From JANNSX01 sp046348995 (GTDB taxonomy: Bacteria; Pseudomonadota; Alphaproteobacteria; Rhizobiales; Hyphomicrobiaceae): 64,000 bases of DNA. Below, in pieces: positions 9,018 through 17,495 of the stretch; the first letter of the stretch is position 1, and each line of letters starts with the position of its first letter. The position numbers and the translations under genes were made by a program. The notes under the pieces were generated by a model, which was given only the letters and a program-made list of their open reading frames with translations, made no database searches and was not told the origin of the DNA. The stretch covers positions 372,001-436,000 of the forward strand of contig JAXMDB010000001.1 in NCBI GenBank assembly GCA_046348995.1, read 5' to 3'.

Positions 9018-9866
9018 ATGGCCGTCGTCGTGCCGGGTGACAAGACCACAGCGGATCGCGCGTCTGCGCCCCCCAGTCATGTTTTCGTGCGCGCCAATGT
9101 GCCGTTCGATGCGCCCTGGAATTGGCTCGGTGCCGGCTGGCGCGACCTGTGGACCGTGCCGGGTCTCAGCCTCACCTATGGAGCGGCGTTCGCGCTCGCC
9201 GCGTTGGCGCTCGCCTTCGGCCTCCTGTCGCTCGGGTGGCAATCGCTGGTGCTGGTGCTCGCCGGCGGGTTCCTGCTCGTCGGACCGATGATGGCCGTTG
9301 GGCTGTACGAGGTCAGCCGCCGGCTCGAGACGGGCGAAGCGGTCGATGTGCGCGACGCGATGTTCGTCGGCGTCAAGTCGCCGGGTCAGCTCGCCATCAT
9401 GGGCGTCGTGCTGATGATCGCCTATCTCGCCTGGGTCGAGCTCGCTCTCGTGCTGCTCGTGCTGTTCCTGGGCGGCGGAGGCCTGCCGCCGGTCGAGGCC
9501 TTCGTGCAGACGCTGCTGTTCACGCCGAGCGGCTTGGGACTGCTCGTTACAGGCACGGCGCTCGGCGGCATCCTGGCCTTGTTGGTCTTCTCGATGACGG
9601 CAGTGTCGGTGCCCCTCTTGATGACCCGCGACATCGATGTCGTGACGGCAGTGGCGACGAGCTTGCGCGCGGTCGCATCGAATCCGAAGCCGATGCTGCT
9701 TTGGGCCGCCCTCATCGTGGCGATGATCGGCGTCGGGATCGCGACGATTTTCGTCGGCTTCGTGATCGCCTTCCCGCTCATCGGCCATGCGACCTGGCAC
9801 GCTTTCCGCGATATCATTCAGATCGAGGACGAGGCCGAGATCGTCCCAGACGTGCTGAAGCGGTGA
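9018..9866 (+). CDS. DUF2189 family polytopic membrane protein
   Basis: The 282-aa product has a soluble N-terminus and about six hydrophobic segments (roughly residues 55-75, 78-100, 130-155, 165-190, 230-255 and 245-265, partly merged). The fold and the TGEAVDVRDAMF region match the DUF2189 family of unknown function. It starts 12 bases after ccoS with an AAGGAGA site, so it is probably the last gene of the cbb3 operon. A respiratory link is inferred from position only. Confidence 0.75.
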   Translation: MAVVVPGDKTTADRASAPPSHVFVRANVPFDAPWNWLGAGWRDLWTVPGLSLTYGAAFALAALALAFGLLSLGWQSLVLVLAGGFLLVGPMMAVGLYEVSRRLETGEAVDVRDAMFVGVKSPGQLAIMGVVLMIAYLAWVELALVLLVLFLGGGGLPPVEAFVQTLLFTPSGLGLLVTGTALGGILALLVFSMTAVSVPLLMTRDIDVVTAVATSLRAVASNPKPMLLWAALIVAMIGVGIATIFVGFVIAFPLIGHATWHAFRDIIQIEDEAEIVPDVLKR

Positions 9867-9932
9867 GCTGAGCGATCCACCCGCCAGCCGCACCGAGTTT
9901 CAGGTGCAACATCAATTTGCCCTACAGCACCC

Positions 9933-9961
9933 TTGCGCCGGGCCTGCGCCAGCCCTATATT
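9933..9961 (+). promoter_or_regulatory. Putative sigma-70-type promoter for the DUF2157 operon
   Basis: TTGCGC and TATATT are separated by 17 bases. This would start transcription near 9968, inside the palindrome described next and 20-25 bases before a GTG start with a good ribosome-binding site. Prediction by eye. Confidence 0.45.
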
Positions 9962-9975
9962 TGAACAACGTTCAA
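9961..9975. promoter_or_regulatory. Palindromic putative operator TTGAAC-N3-GTTCAA
   Basis: A perfect 15-bp dyad (arms TTGAAC and GTTCAA, spacer AAC) overlaps the predicted -10 end and transcript start of the DUF2157 operon. That placement suits a repressor, possibly of TetR type, but no regulator gene lies next to it. Confidence 0.5.
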
Positions 9976-9990
9976 TACGGGGAGCCTAAC

Positions 9991-11130
9991 GTGATCTGGA
10001 ACCGGCAACGGCTCGAGCGGGACATCGAGGGGTGGCGCGCCAAGGGCTGGGTGACCGATCCCGGCGCTCTTGCCATCCGCGAGGAGCTCGATCGCAATTC
10101 GGCCCGCTTCGGGCTGTCGGGCGTGCTTGCCGTGCTCGGTGCGACGCTGCTCGCCTTCGGCATCATGATGTTCGTCGCCGCCAACTGGCAGGAGATGCCG
10201 CGGCTGGCGCGGCTCGGGCTCCTCGTCGGGAGCATGTGGGCGGCCTACGGGTTCGCCGCCTGGCTCTACGTGCGCAATCACCCGGCCTTCGGCCACGCCG
10301 CGGTGCTGCTCGGCTCGGCGATCTTCGGCGCATCCATCATGCTGATCGCGCAAATGTACCACATCGAGGGGCACCCGCCGGGCGCGGTGCTGTGGTGGGG
10401 CATCGGCACGACGGTCGCCGCGCTCCTGTTCCGCTCGAACCCCGCCTATGCGCTGGCGATCATCCTCGGCGGCATCTGGGGCGCGTGGGAAACGGGCTTC
10501 GCGAATACGCTGTACTGGCCCTATCTGATCTTCTGGGCGGCGCTGTTCGCCGCGCTGACCGTGACGACGCGCTGGCGCACGGGCTATCACCTACTTGCGA
10601 TCTCGCTGTCGGGCTTCGTGATCTTGATCGGCTATCTGACGCAGATCGGCGAAGGCCATTGGCTGACGCTCGGCATCGGGCTTGCGGTGATGCTGATCAT
10701 GCTCGCTCTCCGCGATCCGATCGACCGCGTGCTGGCGGTCAGCCGCCCCGGCGCCGCCTATGGTCTCGCGGTGGCCTTCGCGGCGCTCTTCACCATCCAG
10801 TTCATCGACGGCAATCTGTGGAGCGGCTACGACGCCGACCCCTGGCATGCGCACAACGGCATGCCGCTGTGGATGCTCGGGGCCGCTACCCTGACGCTGC
10901 TCGTTGGTGGGCTCGTCGCCGCCGCCATGACCGACAACCGCGGTCTCATGTGGGTGTCCTACATCGCGCTCTCGATGGAGCTGCTCGGCATCTACTTCAA
11001 GACCTTCGGCACGCTGCTCGACACCTCGCTCTTCTTCCTCATCGCCGGCGTTCTCGTGATCCTGCTCGCGCTCGTCGCCTACAAGGTGCTGAGGCGTCCG
11101 GACCCCCCTGCTGCGCTGGAGGCGCGCTGA
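9991..11130 (+). CDS. DUF2157 domain membrane protein
   Basis: The product is 379 aa from GTG. Residues 1-40 are soluble and helical, followed by about ten membrane helices, as in DUF2157 proteins of unknown function. The GTG at 9991 is preferred over the in-frame ATG at 9904 because GGGGAG sits six bases upstream and the longer version would cross the predicted promoter. The next gene encodes a GDYXXLXY protein three bases later; these two families regularly occur together, which suggests one membrane complex. Confidence 0.8.
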   Translation: MIWNRQRLERDIEGWRAKGWVTDPGALAIREELDRNSARFGLSGVLAVLGATLLAFGIMMFVAANWQEMPRLARLGLLVGSMWAAYGFAAWLYVRNHPAFGHAAVLLGSAIFGASIMLIAQMYHIEGHPPGAVLWWGIGTTVAALLFRSNPAYALAIILGGIWGAWETGFANTLYWPYLIFWAALFAALTVTTRWRTGYHLLAISLSGFVILIGYLTQIGEGHWLTLGIGLAVMLIMLALRDPIDRVLAVSRPGAAYGLAVAFAALFTIQFIDGNLWSGYDADPWHAHNGMPLWMLGAATLTLLVGGLVAAAMTDNRGLMWVSYIALSMELLGIYFKTFGTLLDTSLFFLIAGVLVILLALVAYKVLRRPDPPAALEAR

Positions 11131-11133
11131 CCC

Positions 11134-11688
11134 ATGCTCCGCGTCAACACCTGGATCGCCCTCGCCATCGTGCTCCTGACACAGACCGGCGTGCTCGGTC
11201 AGATCGTCGTATCGCGTATGCTTCACCTGAAGAATGGCCGGGAGATCGTCCTGAAAACGGTGCCCGTCGACCCGCGCTCGCTGTTTCGCGGCGACTACGT
11301 GATCTTGAGCTACGGCATCGTGCGGGTGGCGCGACCCGATGGGGAGACGATTGAGAATGGCGACGTCCGCTATGTCACGATCGCTCAAGCCGGGGACGAT
11401 TGGAACGTGATCACCTCCAGCAAGACCTATCCCCAAGCGCTCGCGCCGGGGCAGGCCGTGATCCGGGGCGAGGTCGTCAACACCTGGCCGGGCGACACGA
11501 GCGTCACGCTCGAGATGCACTACGGCATCGAGAGCTATTTCGTTCCGGAAGGCGCCGGACTGGAGCTCGAATCCAAGGTCCGCACCGGCGATCTCAAGGC
11601 GATCGTCGCCCTCGACGACGACGGCAAGGCGGCGATCAAGGGCCTCGTGTTGGACGGGACCGTCCGCTACGACGAGCCGATGTTCTGA
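11134..11688 (+). CDS. GDYXXLXY domain protein
   Basis: The 184-aa protein has an N-terminal membrane helix (about residues 6-25) and a soluble beta-rich domain carrying the name-giving motif GDYVILSY near residue 52. It starts three bases after the DUF2157 gene with no strong ribosome-binding site of its own, so it is probably translated by coupling. Function unknown; a shared role with its neighbour is inferred from the recurrent pairing of the two families. Confidence 0.82.
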   Translation: MLRVNTWIALAIVLLTQTGVLGQIVVSRMLHLKNGREIVLKTVPVDPRSLFRGDYVILSYGIVRVARPDGETIENGDVRYVTIAQAGDDWNVITSSKTYPQALAPGQAVIRGEVVNTWPGDTSVTLEMHYGIESYFVPEGAGLELESKVRTGDLKAIVALDDDGKAAIKGLVLDGTVRYDEPMF

Positions 11689-11765
11689 GCCCACGCCCAA
11701 AAAATCGTGCTACAATTGCCACAAGCTGCAGCCGGATCACAAAAAGCTGCCTTGGGGAAATGAAT

Positions 11766-12602
11766 ATGAAGACAGCACTCGTTGCCTGCGAGAAGCACGA
11801 CGGGCTTGACGCGGTGTTCGCCGCAGCGCGCCTCATGATGGAGAATTTCGGCAGCTACATCGAGGGTGCGGCGACCGTCACGGGATTCACCGAGATCGCG
11901 GCCATGGCGCCGGCCGGCGCCGCCCCCGTGCTGCTCGAGATGCCCGACGACAGCAAGGATGTCGCCGAGCTGCGTGGGAGCTTCGAGCGAAACATGCGCG
12001 GCGCCGGTTTGACCGAGGCCGGTCCGAGCCGCGGCGGCGCGTCGTTTGGTTGGCGCAACGACGGCTCGCTCAACGATTTCGCATTCGCGGCGCGTGCGCG
12101 CATCTTCGATCTGGCGATTCTGGCGCGCCCGGTCTCGGGCCGTCCGCGGCCGCGCATGAGCCTGCTCGAGGCGACGCTCTTCGACAGCGGCCGCCCGCTC
12201 CTGATCGTTCCGCCCACCGCGCCGCGGACGCTCGGCAACAAGATCCTCATCGGCTGGAACGGCTCGACGGAAACGGCGCGCATCGTCGCGTTCTCGATGC
12301 CCTTCCTCATGAAGGCGCACGAGGTGATGGTGCTGACCGTCGACGACGGCTCGCTCATGGGCCCGCCCGGCCACATGCTGGCGAGCCACCTCGATGCGGC
12401 GGGCATCAACGTCACGCACAAGACGGTGACCCAACCCGGCGGCCAGACGGGACAGACCCATCTCGCCGAGGCGAAGGCGTTCGGGGCCGACTTGGTCGTC
12501 AAGGGCGCCTACACGACGAGCAGACTTCGGCAGATGATTTTCGGCGGCGCCACCTCGCACATTCTTTGGAATGCCGAGGTGCCGGTGCTGATGGCGCATT
12601 AA
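11766..12602 (+). CDS. Universal stress protein (UspA family)
   Basis: The 278-aa product is about twice a single Usp domain. The C-terminal half is clear: ILIGWNGS early, then the nucleotide-loop-like sequence around GAYTTSRLRQMIFGG and the final PVLMAH strand. The N-terminal half is more divergent. The start at 11766 is chosen because GGGGAA lies six bases upstream; the in-frame ATG at 11760 would touch that site. Such proteins are often induced under stress or low oxygen, but I see no FixK box here. Confidence 0.85.
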   Translation: MKTALVACEKHDGLDAVFAAARLMMENFGSYIEGAATVTGFTEIAAMAPAGAAPVLLEMPDDSKDVAELRGSFERNMRGAGLTEAGPSRGGASFGWRNDGSLNDFAFAARARIFDLAILARPVSGRPRPRMSLLEATLFDSGRPLLIVPPTAPRTLGNKILIGWNGSTETARIVAFSMPFLMKAHEVMVLTVDDGSLMGPPGHMLASHLDAAGINVTHKTVTQPGGQTGQTHLAEAKAFGADLVVKGAYTTSRLRQMIFGGATSHILWNAEVPVLMAH

Positions 12603-12616
12603 CCAAGGAACGAGCC

Positions 12617-12970
12617 ATGAGCGGCATTACCCGGCACGAGCCGGAAGGTGGAATTTTGTCGAACGCGGTCGAGGCCGGCGGGCTCGTCTTTCTGGCGGGC
12701 TCCGTCGCCGACGACCTCGACCTCGATATGACCGGGCAAACCAAGCAGGCGCTGGCCTACATCGACCAGATGCTCGCGCGCTGCGGGACCTCGAAGGCGA
12801 GGCTCGTCTCGGCGACCGTGTTCATCGCCGACTGGGCCGACGCGCCCGCATACAACGAGGTCTGGAAGGCGTGGGTCGATCCGGCGAACCTTCCCGCACG
12901 CGCCACCGTCGAGGCCAAGATGTTCAGCCCCAAATGCCGGATCGAGATCATCTGCGTGGCGGCGAAATAG
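12617..12970 (+). CDS. RidA/YjgF family protein
   Basis: The 117-aa product has the size and pattern of the RidA (YjgF/YER057c/UK114) family: GGLVFLAGSVADD near the start, a central VSATVFIADWAD segment, and PARATVEAKMFSPKCRIEI at the end. RidA proteins hydrolyse reactive enamine/imine intermediates from pyridoxal-phosphate enzymes; the usual conserved arginine is within PARATVEA. It begins 14 bases after the stress-protein gene with AAGGAA, probably in the same operon. Confidence 0.88.
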   Translation: MSGITRHEPEGGILSNAVEAGGLVFLAGSVADDLDLDMTGQTKQALAYIDQMLARCGTSKARLVSATVFIADWADAPAYNEVWKAWVDPANLPARATVEAKMFSPKCRIEIICVAAK

Positions 12971-13150
12971 GGCGTGCAAGTACAAGTCGCCGTTTCTCGC
13001 TGATCTCCCGTTGACCTTGTTTTGCAAGGCTCGTTGACCGCTTCTACTCCAGTGTTCATTCGTTAAGCTAACCCCAATTGCCATCGACGCAATCGGGGGC
13101 GGTTGAACACTGTCGCCGGCTCCGCCGGTCAACTCGGGAGTAGGGTAGAG

Positions 13151-13495
13151 ATGCTGAAAGTTGCGATCGCGGCCGCTGCGGCCGTCTTGATGCTCGGCGC
13201 GACCGGGGCTGGCGCCACCGGCCAGCGGCACCACGACGGGTTCTCGTTCCTGCATACGATCACGAGCGAGGGCGGCAAGACCTGCTTCGGCGATCACTAT
13301 CATCACGGCAAGGGCGTCGCGGCCTCCGAGGACGAGGCCAAGATGCAGGCCGGTCAGGCCTGGGCCTGGCTCGTCGCCGCCGAGTACGGCAAGCAGTGGG
13401 CCTCTTGGGATGCCGCGGCCGACTCGAGCATGACCTGCTTCAAGGGCGAGCGCCGCTATCGCTGCTTCGCGCACGCCCGTCCCTGCCGCTACTGA
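13151..13495 (+). CDS. Small secreted cysteine-containing hypothetical protein
   Basis: The 114-aa product starts with a Sec signal peptide (about residues 1-23, ending in GAGATG). The mature part is rich in His, Trp and aromatic residues and has four cysteines, in KTCFGDHYHHG, MTCFK, RCFAH and RPCRY, suggesting disulfides or metal binding. No family recognised. A GGTAGAG site precedes the ATG. A terminator-like hairpin follows the gene. Confidence 0.65.
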   Translation: MLKVAIAAAAAVLMLGATGAGATGQRHHDGFSFLHTITSEGGKTCFGDHYHHGKGVAASEDEAKMQAGQAWAWLVAAEYGKQWASWDAAADSSMTCFKGERRYRCFAHARPCRY

Positions 13496-13525
13496 TCGGC
13501 AGTCTCTTCTGTCTCCACGTTGAGA

Positions 13526-13554
13526 GCCGTCCGGTCCCCCCACCGGGCGGCTTT
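13526..13554. terminator. Intrinsic terminator between convergent genes
   Basis: GCCGTCCGGT pairs with ACCGGGCGGC (one G-T type mismatch) around a six-base C-rich loop and is followed by TTT. It lies just after the small secreted protein gene and seven bases before the stop of the convergent DMT gene. Confidence 0.6.
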
Positions 13555-13560
13555 CGCATT

Positions 13561-14448
13561 TCATCGCCGCCGCATCAGGTCCGCCGCCGTGTGTACGGCG
13601 AGTGCCGCCAGCACGATCGCACCACCCAACAGCGCCGCCTCGCTCGGGCGCTCCCCCAATGCGAGCCAGACCCACAGCGGGCCCAAGATCGGCTCGACAA
13701 CGTTGAGAAGGGCCGCCTGCGCCGCCGGGATGAGCGGCGCGCCGATCGAGAACATGGCGAGCCCCAAGCCGAGCTGACCAGCCCCGAAGAAGGTCAGCAG
13801 CACCGCATCCATGGCCGAGACCATGAGTGTGCCCGCGAGCGGCAGGGAAATCAGTGCGGCGAGTGAGGTCGCAACCAGCATCGCCGGCATCATCTGGATA
13901 TCGCGATGCCGCCGCATCGTGACGACGGCGATCGCCTGCGCGATCGCGATGCCGAAGGCCGCGAGATCGCCGATGATCGAGCCGTGGCCGTACGAATCCG
14001 ACACCATCAGTGTGATGCCGCCGGCGGAGGCGAAGATCGCGAGCCAGCTCAGCCACGAGACCCGCTCGCCGAGCACGATGCGTCCGAGCAGCGCGGCGAG
14101 GATCGGTCCGCTCGACAGGATGATGAGCGCCTTGGCGACCGAGGTGTGAGCGAGCGCGATGATGAGCGAGATCGAGGCCCAGGTGTAGGAGAGGCCGACG
14201 ATCCAGCCGGGCCAGCCCATGTGCAAGAACAGCGCGGGCACCTGCCGGCCGTTCCGCATCAGCATGTAGAGGAGCAGGAACAGGCTCGCGGTCGCCGAGC
14301 GCCAGAACACGATCGTCCAGGTGTCGGTCGTCTCGAGCGAGCGGACGACGAGGCCGCCGGTGCTCCACAAGAGCGCCGCGCCGACGACGAGCGCAATGCC
14401 GCGCAGATGCGAAGAGGACGCGTGCCGATCGGAGGCTTGGGTCGCCAT
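13561..14448 (-). CDS. EamA/DMT-family metabolite exporter
   Basis: The 295-aa product has about ten hydrophobic helices in two EamA repeats, as in drug/metabolite transporters of the inner membrane. LLWSTGGLVVRSLE at the first helix, and VVEPILGPLWVWLALGE in the second repeat, are typical family sequences. Substrate cannot be told from sequence. It is one of four EamA-type exporters in this window. Confidence 0.88.
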   Translation of the reverse strand: MATQASDRHASSSHLRGIALVVGAALLWSTGGLVVRSLETTDTWTIVFWRSATASLFLLLYMLMRNGRQVPALFLHMGWPGWIVGLSYTWASISLIIALAHTSVAKALIILSSGPILAALLGRIVLGERVSWLSWLAIFASAGGITLMVSDSYGHGSIIGDLAAFGIAIAQAIAVVTMRRHRDIQMMPAMLVATSLAALISLPLAGTLMVSAMDAVLLTFFGAGQLGLGLAMFSIGAPLIPAAQAALLNVVEPILGPLWVWLALGERPSEAALLGGAIVLAALAVHTAADLMRRR

Positions 14449-14459
14449 CGGATGCGCGC

Positions 14460-15215
14460 CTACCGTCCGGTCAGCAGGCGGCGGACGACATAGGTCAGGA
14501 TGCGCCAGCCGTAGCGGACGACGATCAGCCGGATGAGCCAGCCGACGACGCCCTTGCTCTTGAAGCCGAGCAGACCGCCGAGGAGGTCGCGAATGGTGCC
14601 GGGGAGGCCGCCACTGCCGCCGCCACCTTTGCGGAGGATATCGGAGAGATCGCCGTAAGGGCCGCTCTTGCCGGGCAGGTTCTCGAGATCAGGTGTCGGC
14701 GGAAAGGCTATCCTGCCGTCTGCGGGAGCAGGCACGGCCGGGCGCGGCGCGCGCGTCTGCGGCGCGCCAGGCAGCTTGCCCAGCACATCCCCGAGCCCGC
14801 CCTTGGCCGACCGCGCGAGCCAGCCGATCAGCAGCGCCGCGACGCCCGGCAGGATCTGCCACAGGATGCTGCGGGAGACGCCGGTCTCGCCCTCGACGAA
14901 TCGCGTGGCGCGCTGGGCGGCGCCCTCGGAGCGGAACAGGTGCCCGAGGATTCGCTGCCCGTCCGACATGATCGCCGGATTGCCGAGAACGTCGCCAGCG
15001 CCGAGATAGCGCTCGTGGTCGCCGGTCGCGAGCGCCTTCAGGAGATCGGCGATGCCGCCGCGCGAGAGCGTGTTGCGCTCGAGCCCGTTGACGAGCTCGG
15101 GGATCAGCCCGCGCACGGCCGCCTCCGCCTGCTGCGGCGACAGCCCATGCGTGCGCGCGACCTCGGCGATGAAGGCGCGGCCTTCGGGGGCGGAAACAAA
15201 GTCCAGGCTCGCCAT
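14460..15215 (-). CDS. DUF937 domain protein
   Basis: The 251-aa product begins with a helical DUF937-like domain (about residues 1-115) with repeated ILGHLF-type segments, then a hydrophobic helix (IL..GVAALLIGWLA), a Pro/Ala-rich linker, a Gly-rich tract and a basic, hydrophobic C-terminus. Function unknown. The start at 15215 follows GGGAGAG; longer in-frame starts upstream lack support. The stop lies 11 bases before the start of the DMT gene, so the two may be co-transcribed. Confidence 0.72.
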   Translation of the reverse strand: MASLDFVSAPEGRAFIAEVARTHGLSPQQAEAAVRGLIPELVNGLERNTLSRGGIADLLKALATGDHERYLGAGDVLGNPAIMSDGQRILGHLFRSEGAAQRATRFVEGETGVSRSILWQILPGVAALLIGWLARSAKGGLGDVLGKLPGAPQTRAPRPAVPAPADGRIAFPPTPDLENLPGKSGPYGDLSDILRKGGGGSGGLPGTIRDLLGGLLGFKSKGVVGWLIRLIVVRYGWRILTYVVRRLLTGR

Positions 15216-15324
15216 GGCGGAGCTCTCCCGTTCGATGCGGCGCCACGTTACGCGAATTCGCCCGCTTTGCCAGCGCGGCCACTGGGTAAACCAATGGAAA
15301 GGCCGCCATGCTAGCCTCGCGGGC

Positions 15325-15894
15325 ATGCACAAGCGCATTTCCCCTCCCGCGGTCTTCACGATCGCCATGATCGTGATCTTCAGCGCGGCCCTTCTGTTGT
15401 CGATGGGGCGTGTGCCGATCTGCACCTGCGGCACCATCAAGCTCTGGTACGGGCAATCTTGGGGGCCCGAGAATTCCCAGCAGCTCTCCGACTGGTACAG
15501 CTTGAGCCACCTCATCCACGGGCTGTTGTTCTATGCCGGCGCGGCTTGGCTTCTCCGCTCGTGGAGCTTCGGCGATCGGCTGGCTGTTGCAACCTTGATC
15601 GAGTCGGGGTGGGAGATCCTCGAGAACACGCCGCTCATCATCAACCGCTATCGCGAAGGCACGGTGTCGCTCGACTATTTTGGCGACAGCGTCGTCAACT
15701 CGATGTCCGACATCGGCATGATGATGCTGGGCTTCTGGCTGGCGAGCCGCTTGCCACTCAAGGCGAGCATCGGCCTCGGCATCGCGCTCGAGCTCATCGC
15801 GCTCGTCGCCATTCGCGACAATCTGACCTTGAACGTCATCATGCTGCTGTGGCCGATCCAGGCCATCCGTGACTGGCAGGCAGCCGCGCAATAG
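15325..15894 (+). CDS. DUF2585 (UPF0314) membrane protein
   Basis: A 189-aa polytopic protein with helices at about residues 8-28, 60-80, 130-150 and 155-175. It carries the conserved block MGRVPICTCGTIKLWYG and the ESGWEILENTPLIINRYR segment typical of the DUF2585 family found mostly in Rhizobiales. No biochemical role is known. The start ATG lies a short distance from the divergent DUF937 gene. Confidence 0.82.
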   Translation: MHKRISPPAVFTIAMIVIFSAALLLSMGRVPICTCGTIKLWYGQSWGPENSQQLSDWYSLSHLIHGLLFYAGAAWLLRSWSFGDRLAVATLIESGWEILENTPLIINRYREGTVSLDYFGDSVVNSMSDIGMMMLGFWLASRLPLKASIGLGIALELIALVAIRDNLTLNVIMLLWPIQAIRDWQAAAQ

Positions 15895-15929
15895 CGGGCG
15901 CCGGCGCGACCCTTTCAAAATGACATCTC

Positions 15930-15959
15930 GCTGACAGCGGCCTTCAGGCTGGTGTCAGC
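15930..15959. promoter_or_regulatory. Inverted repeat upstream of short RTX gene
   Basis: GCTGACA and TGTCAGC form a 7-bp perfect inverted repeat with a 16-base spacer, centred about 68 bases before the RTX start codon. It could be an operator or a leader hairpin. No known consensus matches. Confidence 0.35.
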
Positions 15960-16011
15960 GGCGTTGGCGTACACCCGTCCTCACGATCACTCGGGATACG
16001 GAGAAACGGAT

Positions 16012-16524
16012 ATGGCAACGATCGAAGGCAATGTGCGCGCCAATCGCCTCGTCGGCACGGCGGGCCGGGACGACATGGAAGGCAAGGGTGGCAACGACAC
16101 GCTGTTCGGCAACGGCGGCAACGATGTCATGGACGGTGATGCCGGCAAGGACATCCTGCACGGCGGCGCGGGCAACGACACCATGGAAGGCGGCCTCGGC
16201 GCCGACCAGCTCTTCGGCGACGCGGGGGCCGACATTCTCTCCGGTGACGAGGGCAACGATTTCATGAACGGCGGCGCCGGCAACGACCGCTTCGTCTTCG
16301 ACAGCGGCGAGGGCGACGACCGCATCCAGGGCTTCGTCGCCGGCGGCACCGAGGATCGGCTCGATCTGCGCGACGCGGCCTTCGATTTCGTGACGTTCAA
16401 CGACGTGCTCGCGCATGCGACGGACACGGCCGCGGGCGTTCGTATCGATTTGGGCGCGGGCGACTCCGTGCTGTTGCTCGGCGTCACCGAGGCTCAGCTC
16501 AAGGCCGTCGATTTCCTCGTGTGA
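16012..16524 (+). CDS. Short RTX calcium-binding protein
   Basis: The 170-aa product has about five tandem nonapeptides of the GGxGNDxxx type (for example GKGGNDTLF, GGAGNDTME, GGAGNDRFV), which wind into a calcium-binding beta-roll. There is no N-terminal signal peptide; RTX proteins usually leave through a type I system by a C-terminal signal, and the end here is GVTEAQLKAVDFLV. The first residues, MATIEGN, resemble those of the large RTX protein at 51473-52750. No secretion genes are in the window. Start chosen by the GGAGAAA site. Confidence 0.85.
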   Translation: MATIEGNVRANRLVGTAGRDDMEGKGGNDTLFGNGGNDVMDGDAGKDILHGGAGNDTMEGGLGADQLFGDAGADILSGDEGNDFMNGGAGNDRFVFDSGEGDDRIQGFVAGGTEDRLDLRDAAFDFVTFNDVLAHATDTAAGVRIDLGAGDSVLLLGVTEAQLKAVDFLV

Positions 16525-16532
16525 TGTGTTTT

Positions 16533-16574
16533 GCTCAAGGGGCGGAGGCGGTCTTGGCCGGCTGCCCCTTGAGC
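16533..16574. terminator. Hairpin at the convergent 3' ends of RTX and transglycosylase-like genes
   Basis: GCTCAAGGGGC and GCCCCTTGAGC are perfect 11-bp arms around a 20-base loop. The structure includes the final codons of the minus-strand gene (stop at 16535-16537) and starts nine bases after the RTX stop. Only weak T runs follow, so terminator function is tentative. Confidence 0.4.
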
Positions 16575-17302
16575 TTGCGCTTCTTGAGCGCCAGCCACTT
16601 GCGGCAGCTCGGCCGCGCGAGATTGCAGCGCACCTTGATGCCGAGCCGTTCCCCCTTGGCCCCCTTGCCGACCGAGACGCGCCAGCGACCGCTGCGCTTC
16701 AAGTCGTGCTCGGCGCGCGCCACCAGATCCGACACCGTCATGCCGTAGAGAAACGGATTGGCCCTGAGGGCCGCCGGCTCGAGCAGCGTCGCCACCGCAT
16801 CGTCGGGTTTCGCCTGGAGCACCTTCACGGCTGCGCTGCCGCCGATCAGGAAGGCGAGCCGCAAATGCGCAAAGCTCGGCGTGACGCCCGAGCCCGCGAG
16901 CAGCTCGGCATTCTCGCGTGAGAAGACCTCGGCCGCCTTGCGGGCGATCCGCCGGTCGGTTCTCAGCGCCAGCACCTCCTCGCGCGTGAGCTCGCGGATC
17001 TCGTCAGGGAAATGGCGATTGACGATGTCGAGCCAGGTCGAGTTGATGAACTGGTAGGGGCCGAGCGCCGTCGAGGATGGGTTCTGCGCCTCGTCGTTGC
17101 CGCCGGATTCGGCCATCATCAAGCGATCGAGATAATAGCCCATCGACATCGGCGGCGAGATCGACGCAAGTCGCATGGCGGCCAGGGCACGCCTGGCGTC
17201 GCGCAGGCTTTCGGGCGGGGCATCGGCCGAGGCCGGGCATGCCGAAGCGAGCGCCAGCAGGAGCGCGGTCACCGTAGCCAGCCTGATCGTCCTACCGGGC
17301 AT
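16535..17302 (-). CDS. Secreted lytic-transglycosylase-like protein
   Basis: The 255-aa product has a signal peptide (about residues 1-27, ending ASAD) and then a lysozyme-like region. The likely catalytic Glu65 lies in MMAESGGND, followed by STALGPYQFINSTWLDIV, a pattern shared with SLT-type transglycosylases that cleave peptidoglycan. The C-terminal 40 residues are very basic and include a Cys pair. The start at 17302 gives a proper signal peptide and follows a GAAAGACGAG site; the 67-residue longer frame is Pro-rich and unlikely to be translated. Confidence 0.72.
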   Translation of the reverse strand: MPGRTIRLATVTALLLALASACPASADAPPESLRDARRALAAMRLASISPPMSMGYYLDRLMMAESGGNDEAQNPSSTALGPYQFINSTWLDIVNRHFPDEIRELTREEVLALRTDRRIARKAAEVFSRENAELLAGSGVTPSFAHLRLAFLIGGSAAVKVLQAKPDDAVATLLEPAALRANPFLYGMTVSDLVARAEHDLKRSGRWRVSVGKGAKGERLGIKVRCNLARPSCRKWLALKKRKLKGQPAKTASAP

Positions 17303-17495
17303 CTCGTCTTTCAGGTTCGCTTCGCAGAGCGCCGCGAGCATAGGCGGAACGCCGCCAGACGCAAAATCGGCCGGGGGCGGTGGTAAAGGGGGGCGGGGGC
17401 GGGTAGAGAGCTCCTTAGCACCAAACGACTGTACAGGTGGTAAATCGGACCGCGGTGTGAGGCTTGGGTGGTGGCGATCGGGCAAGGGTGGGCTG

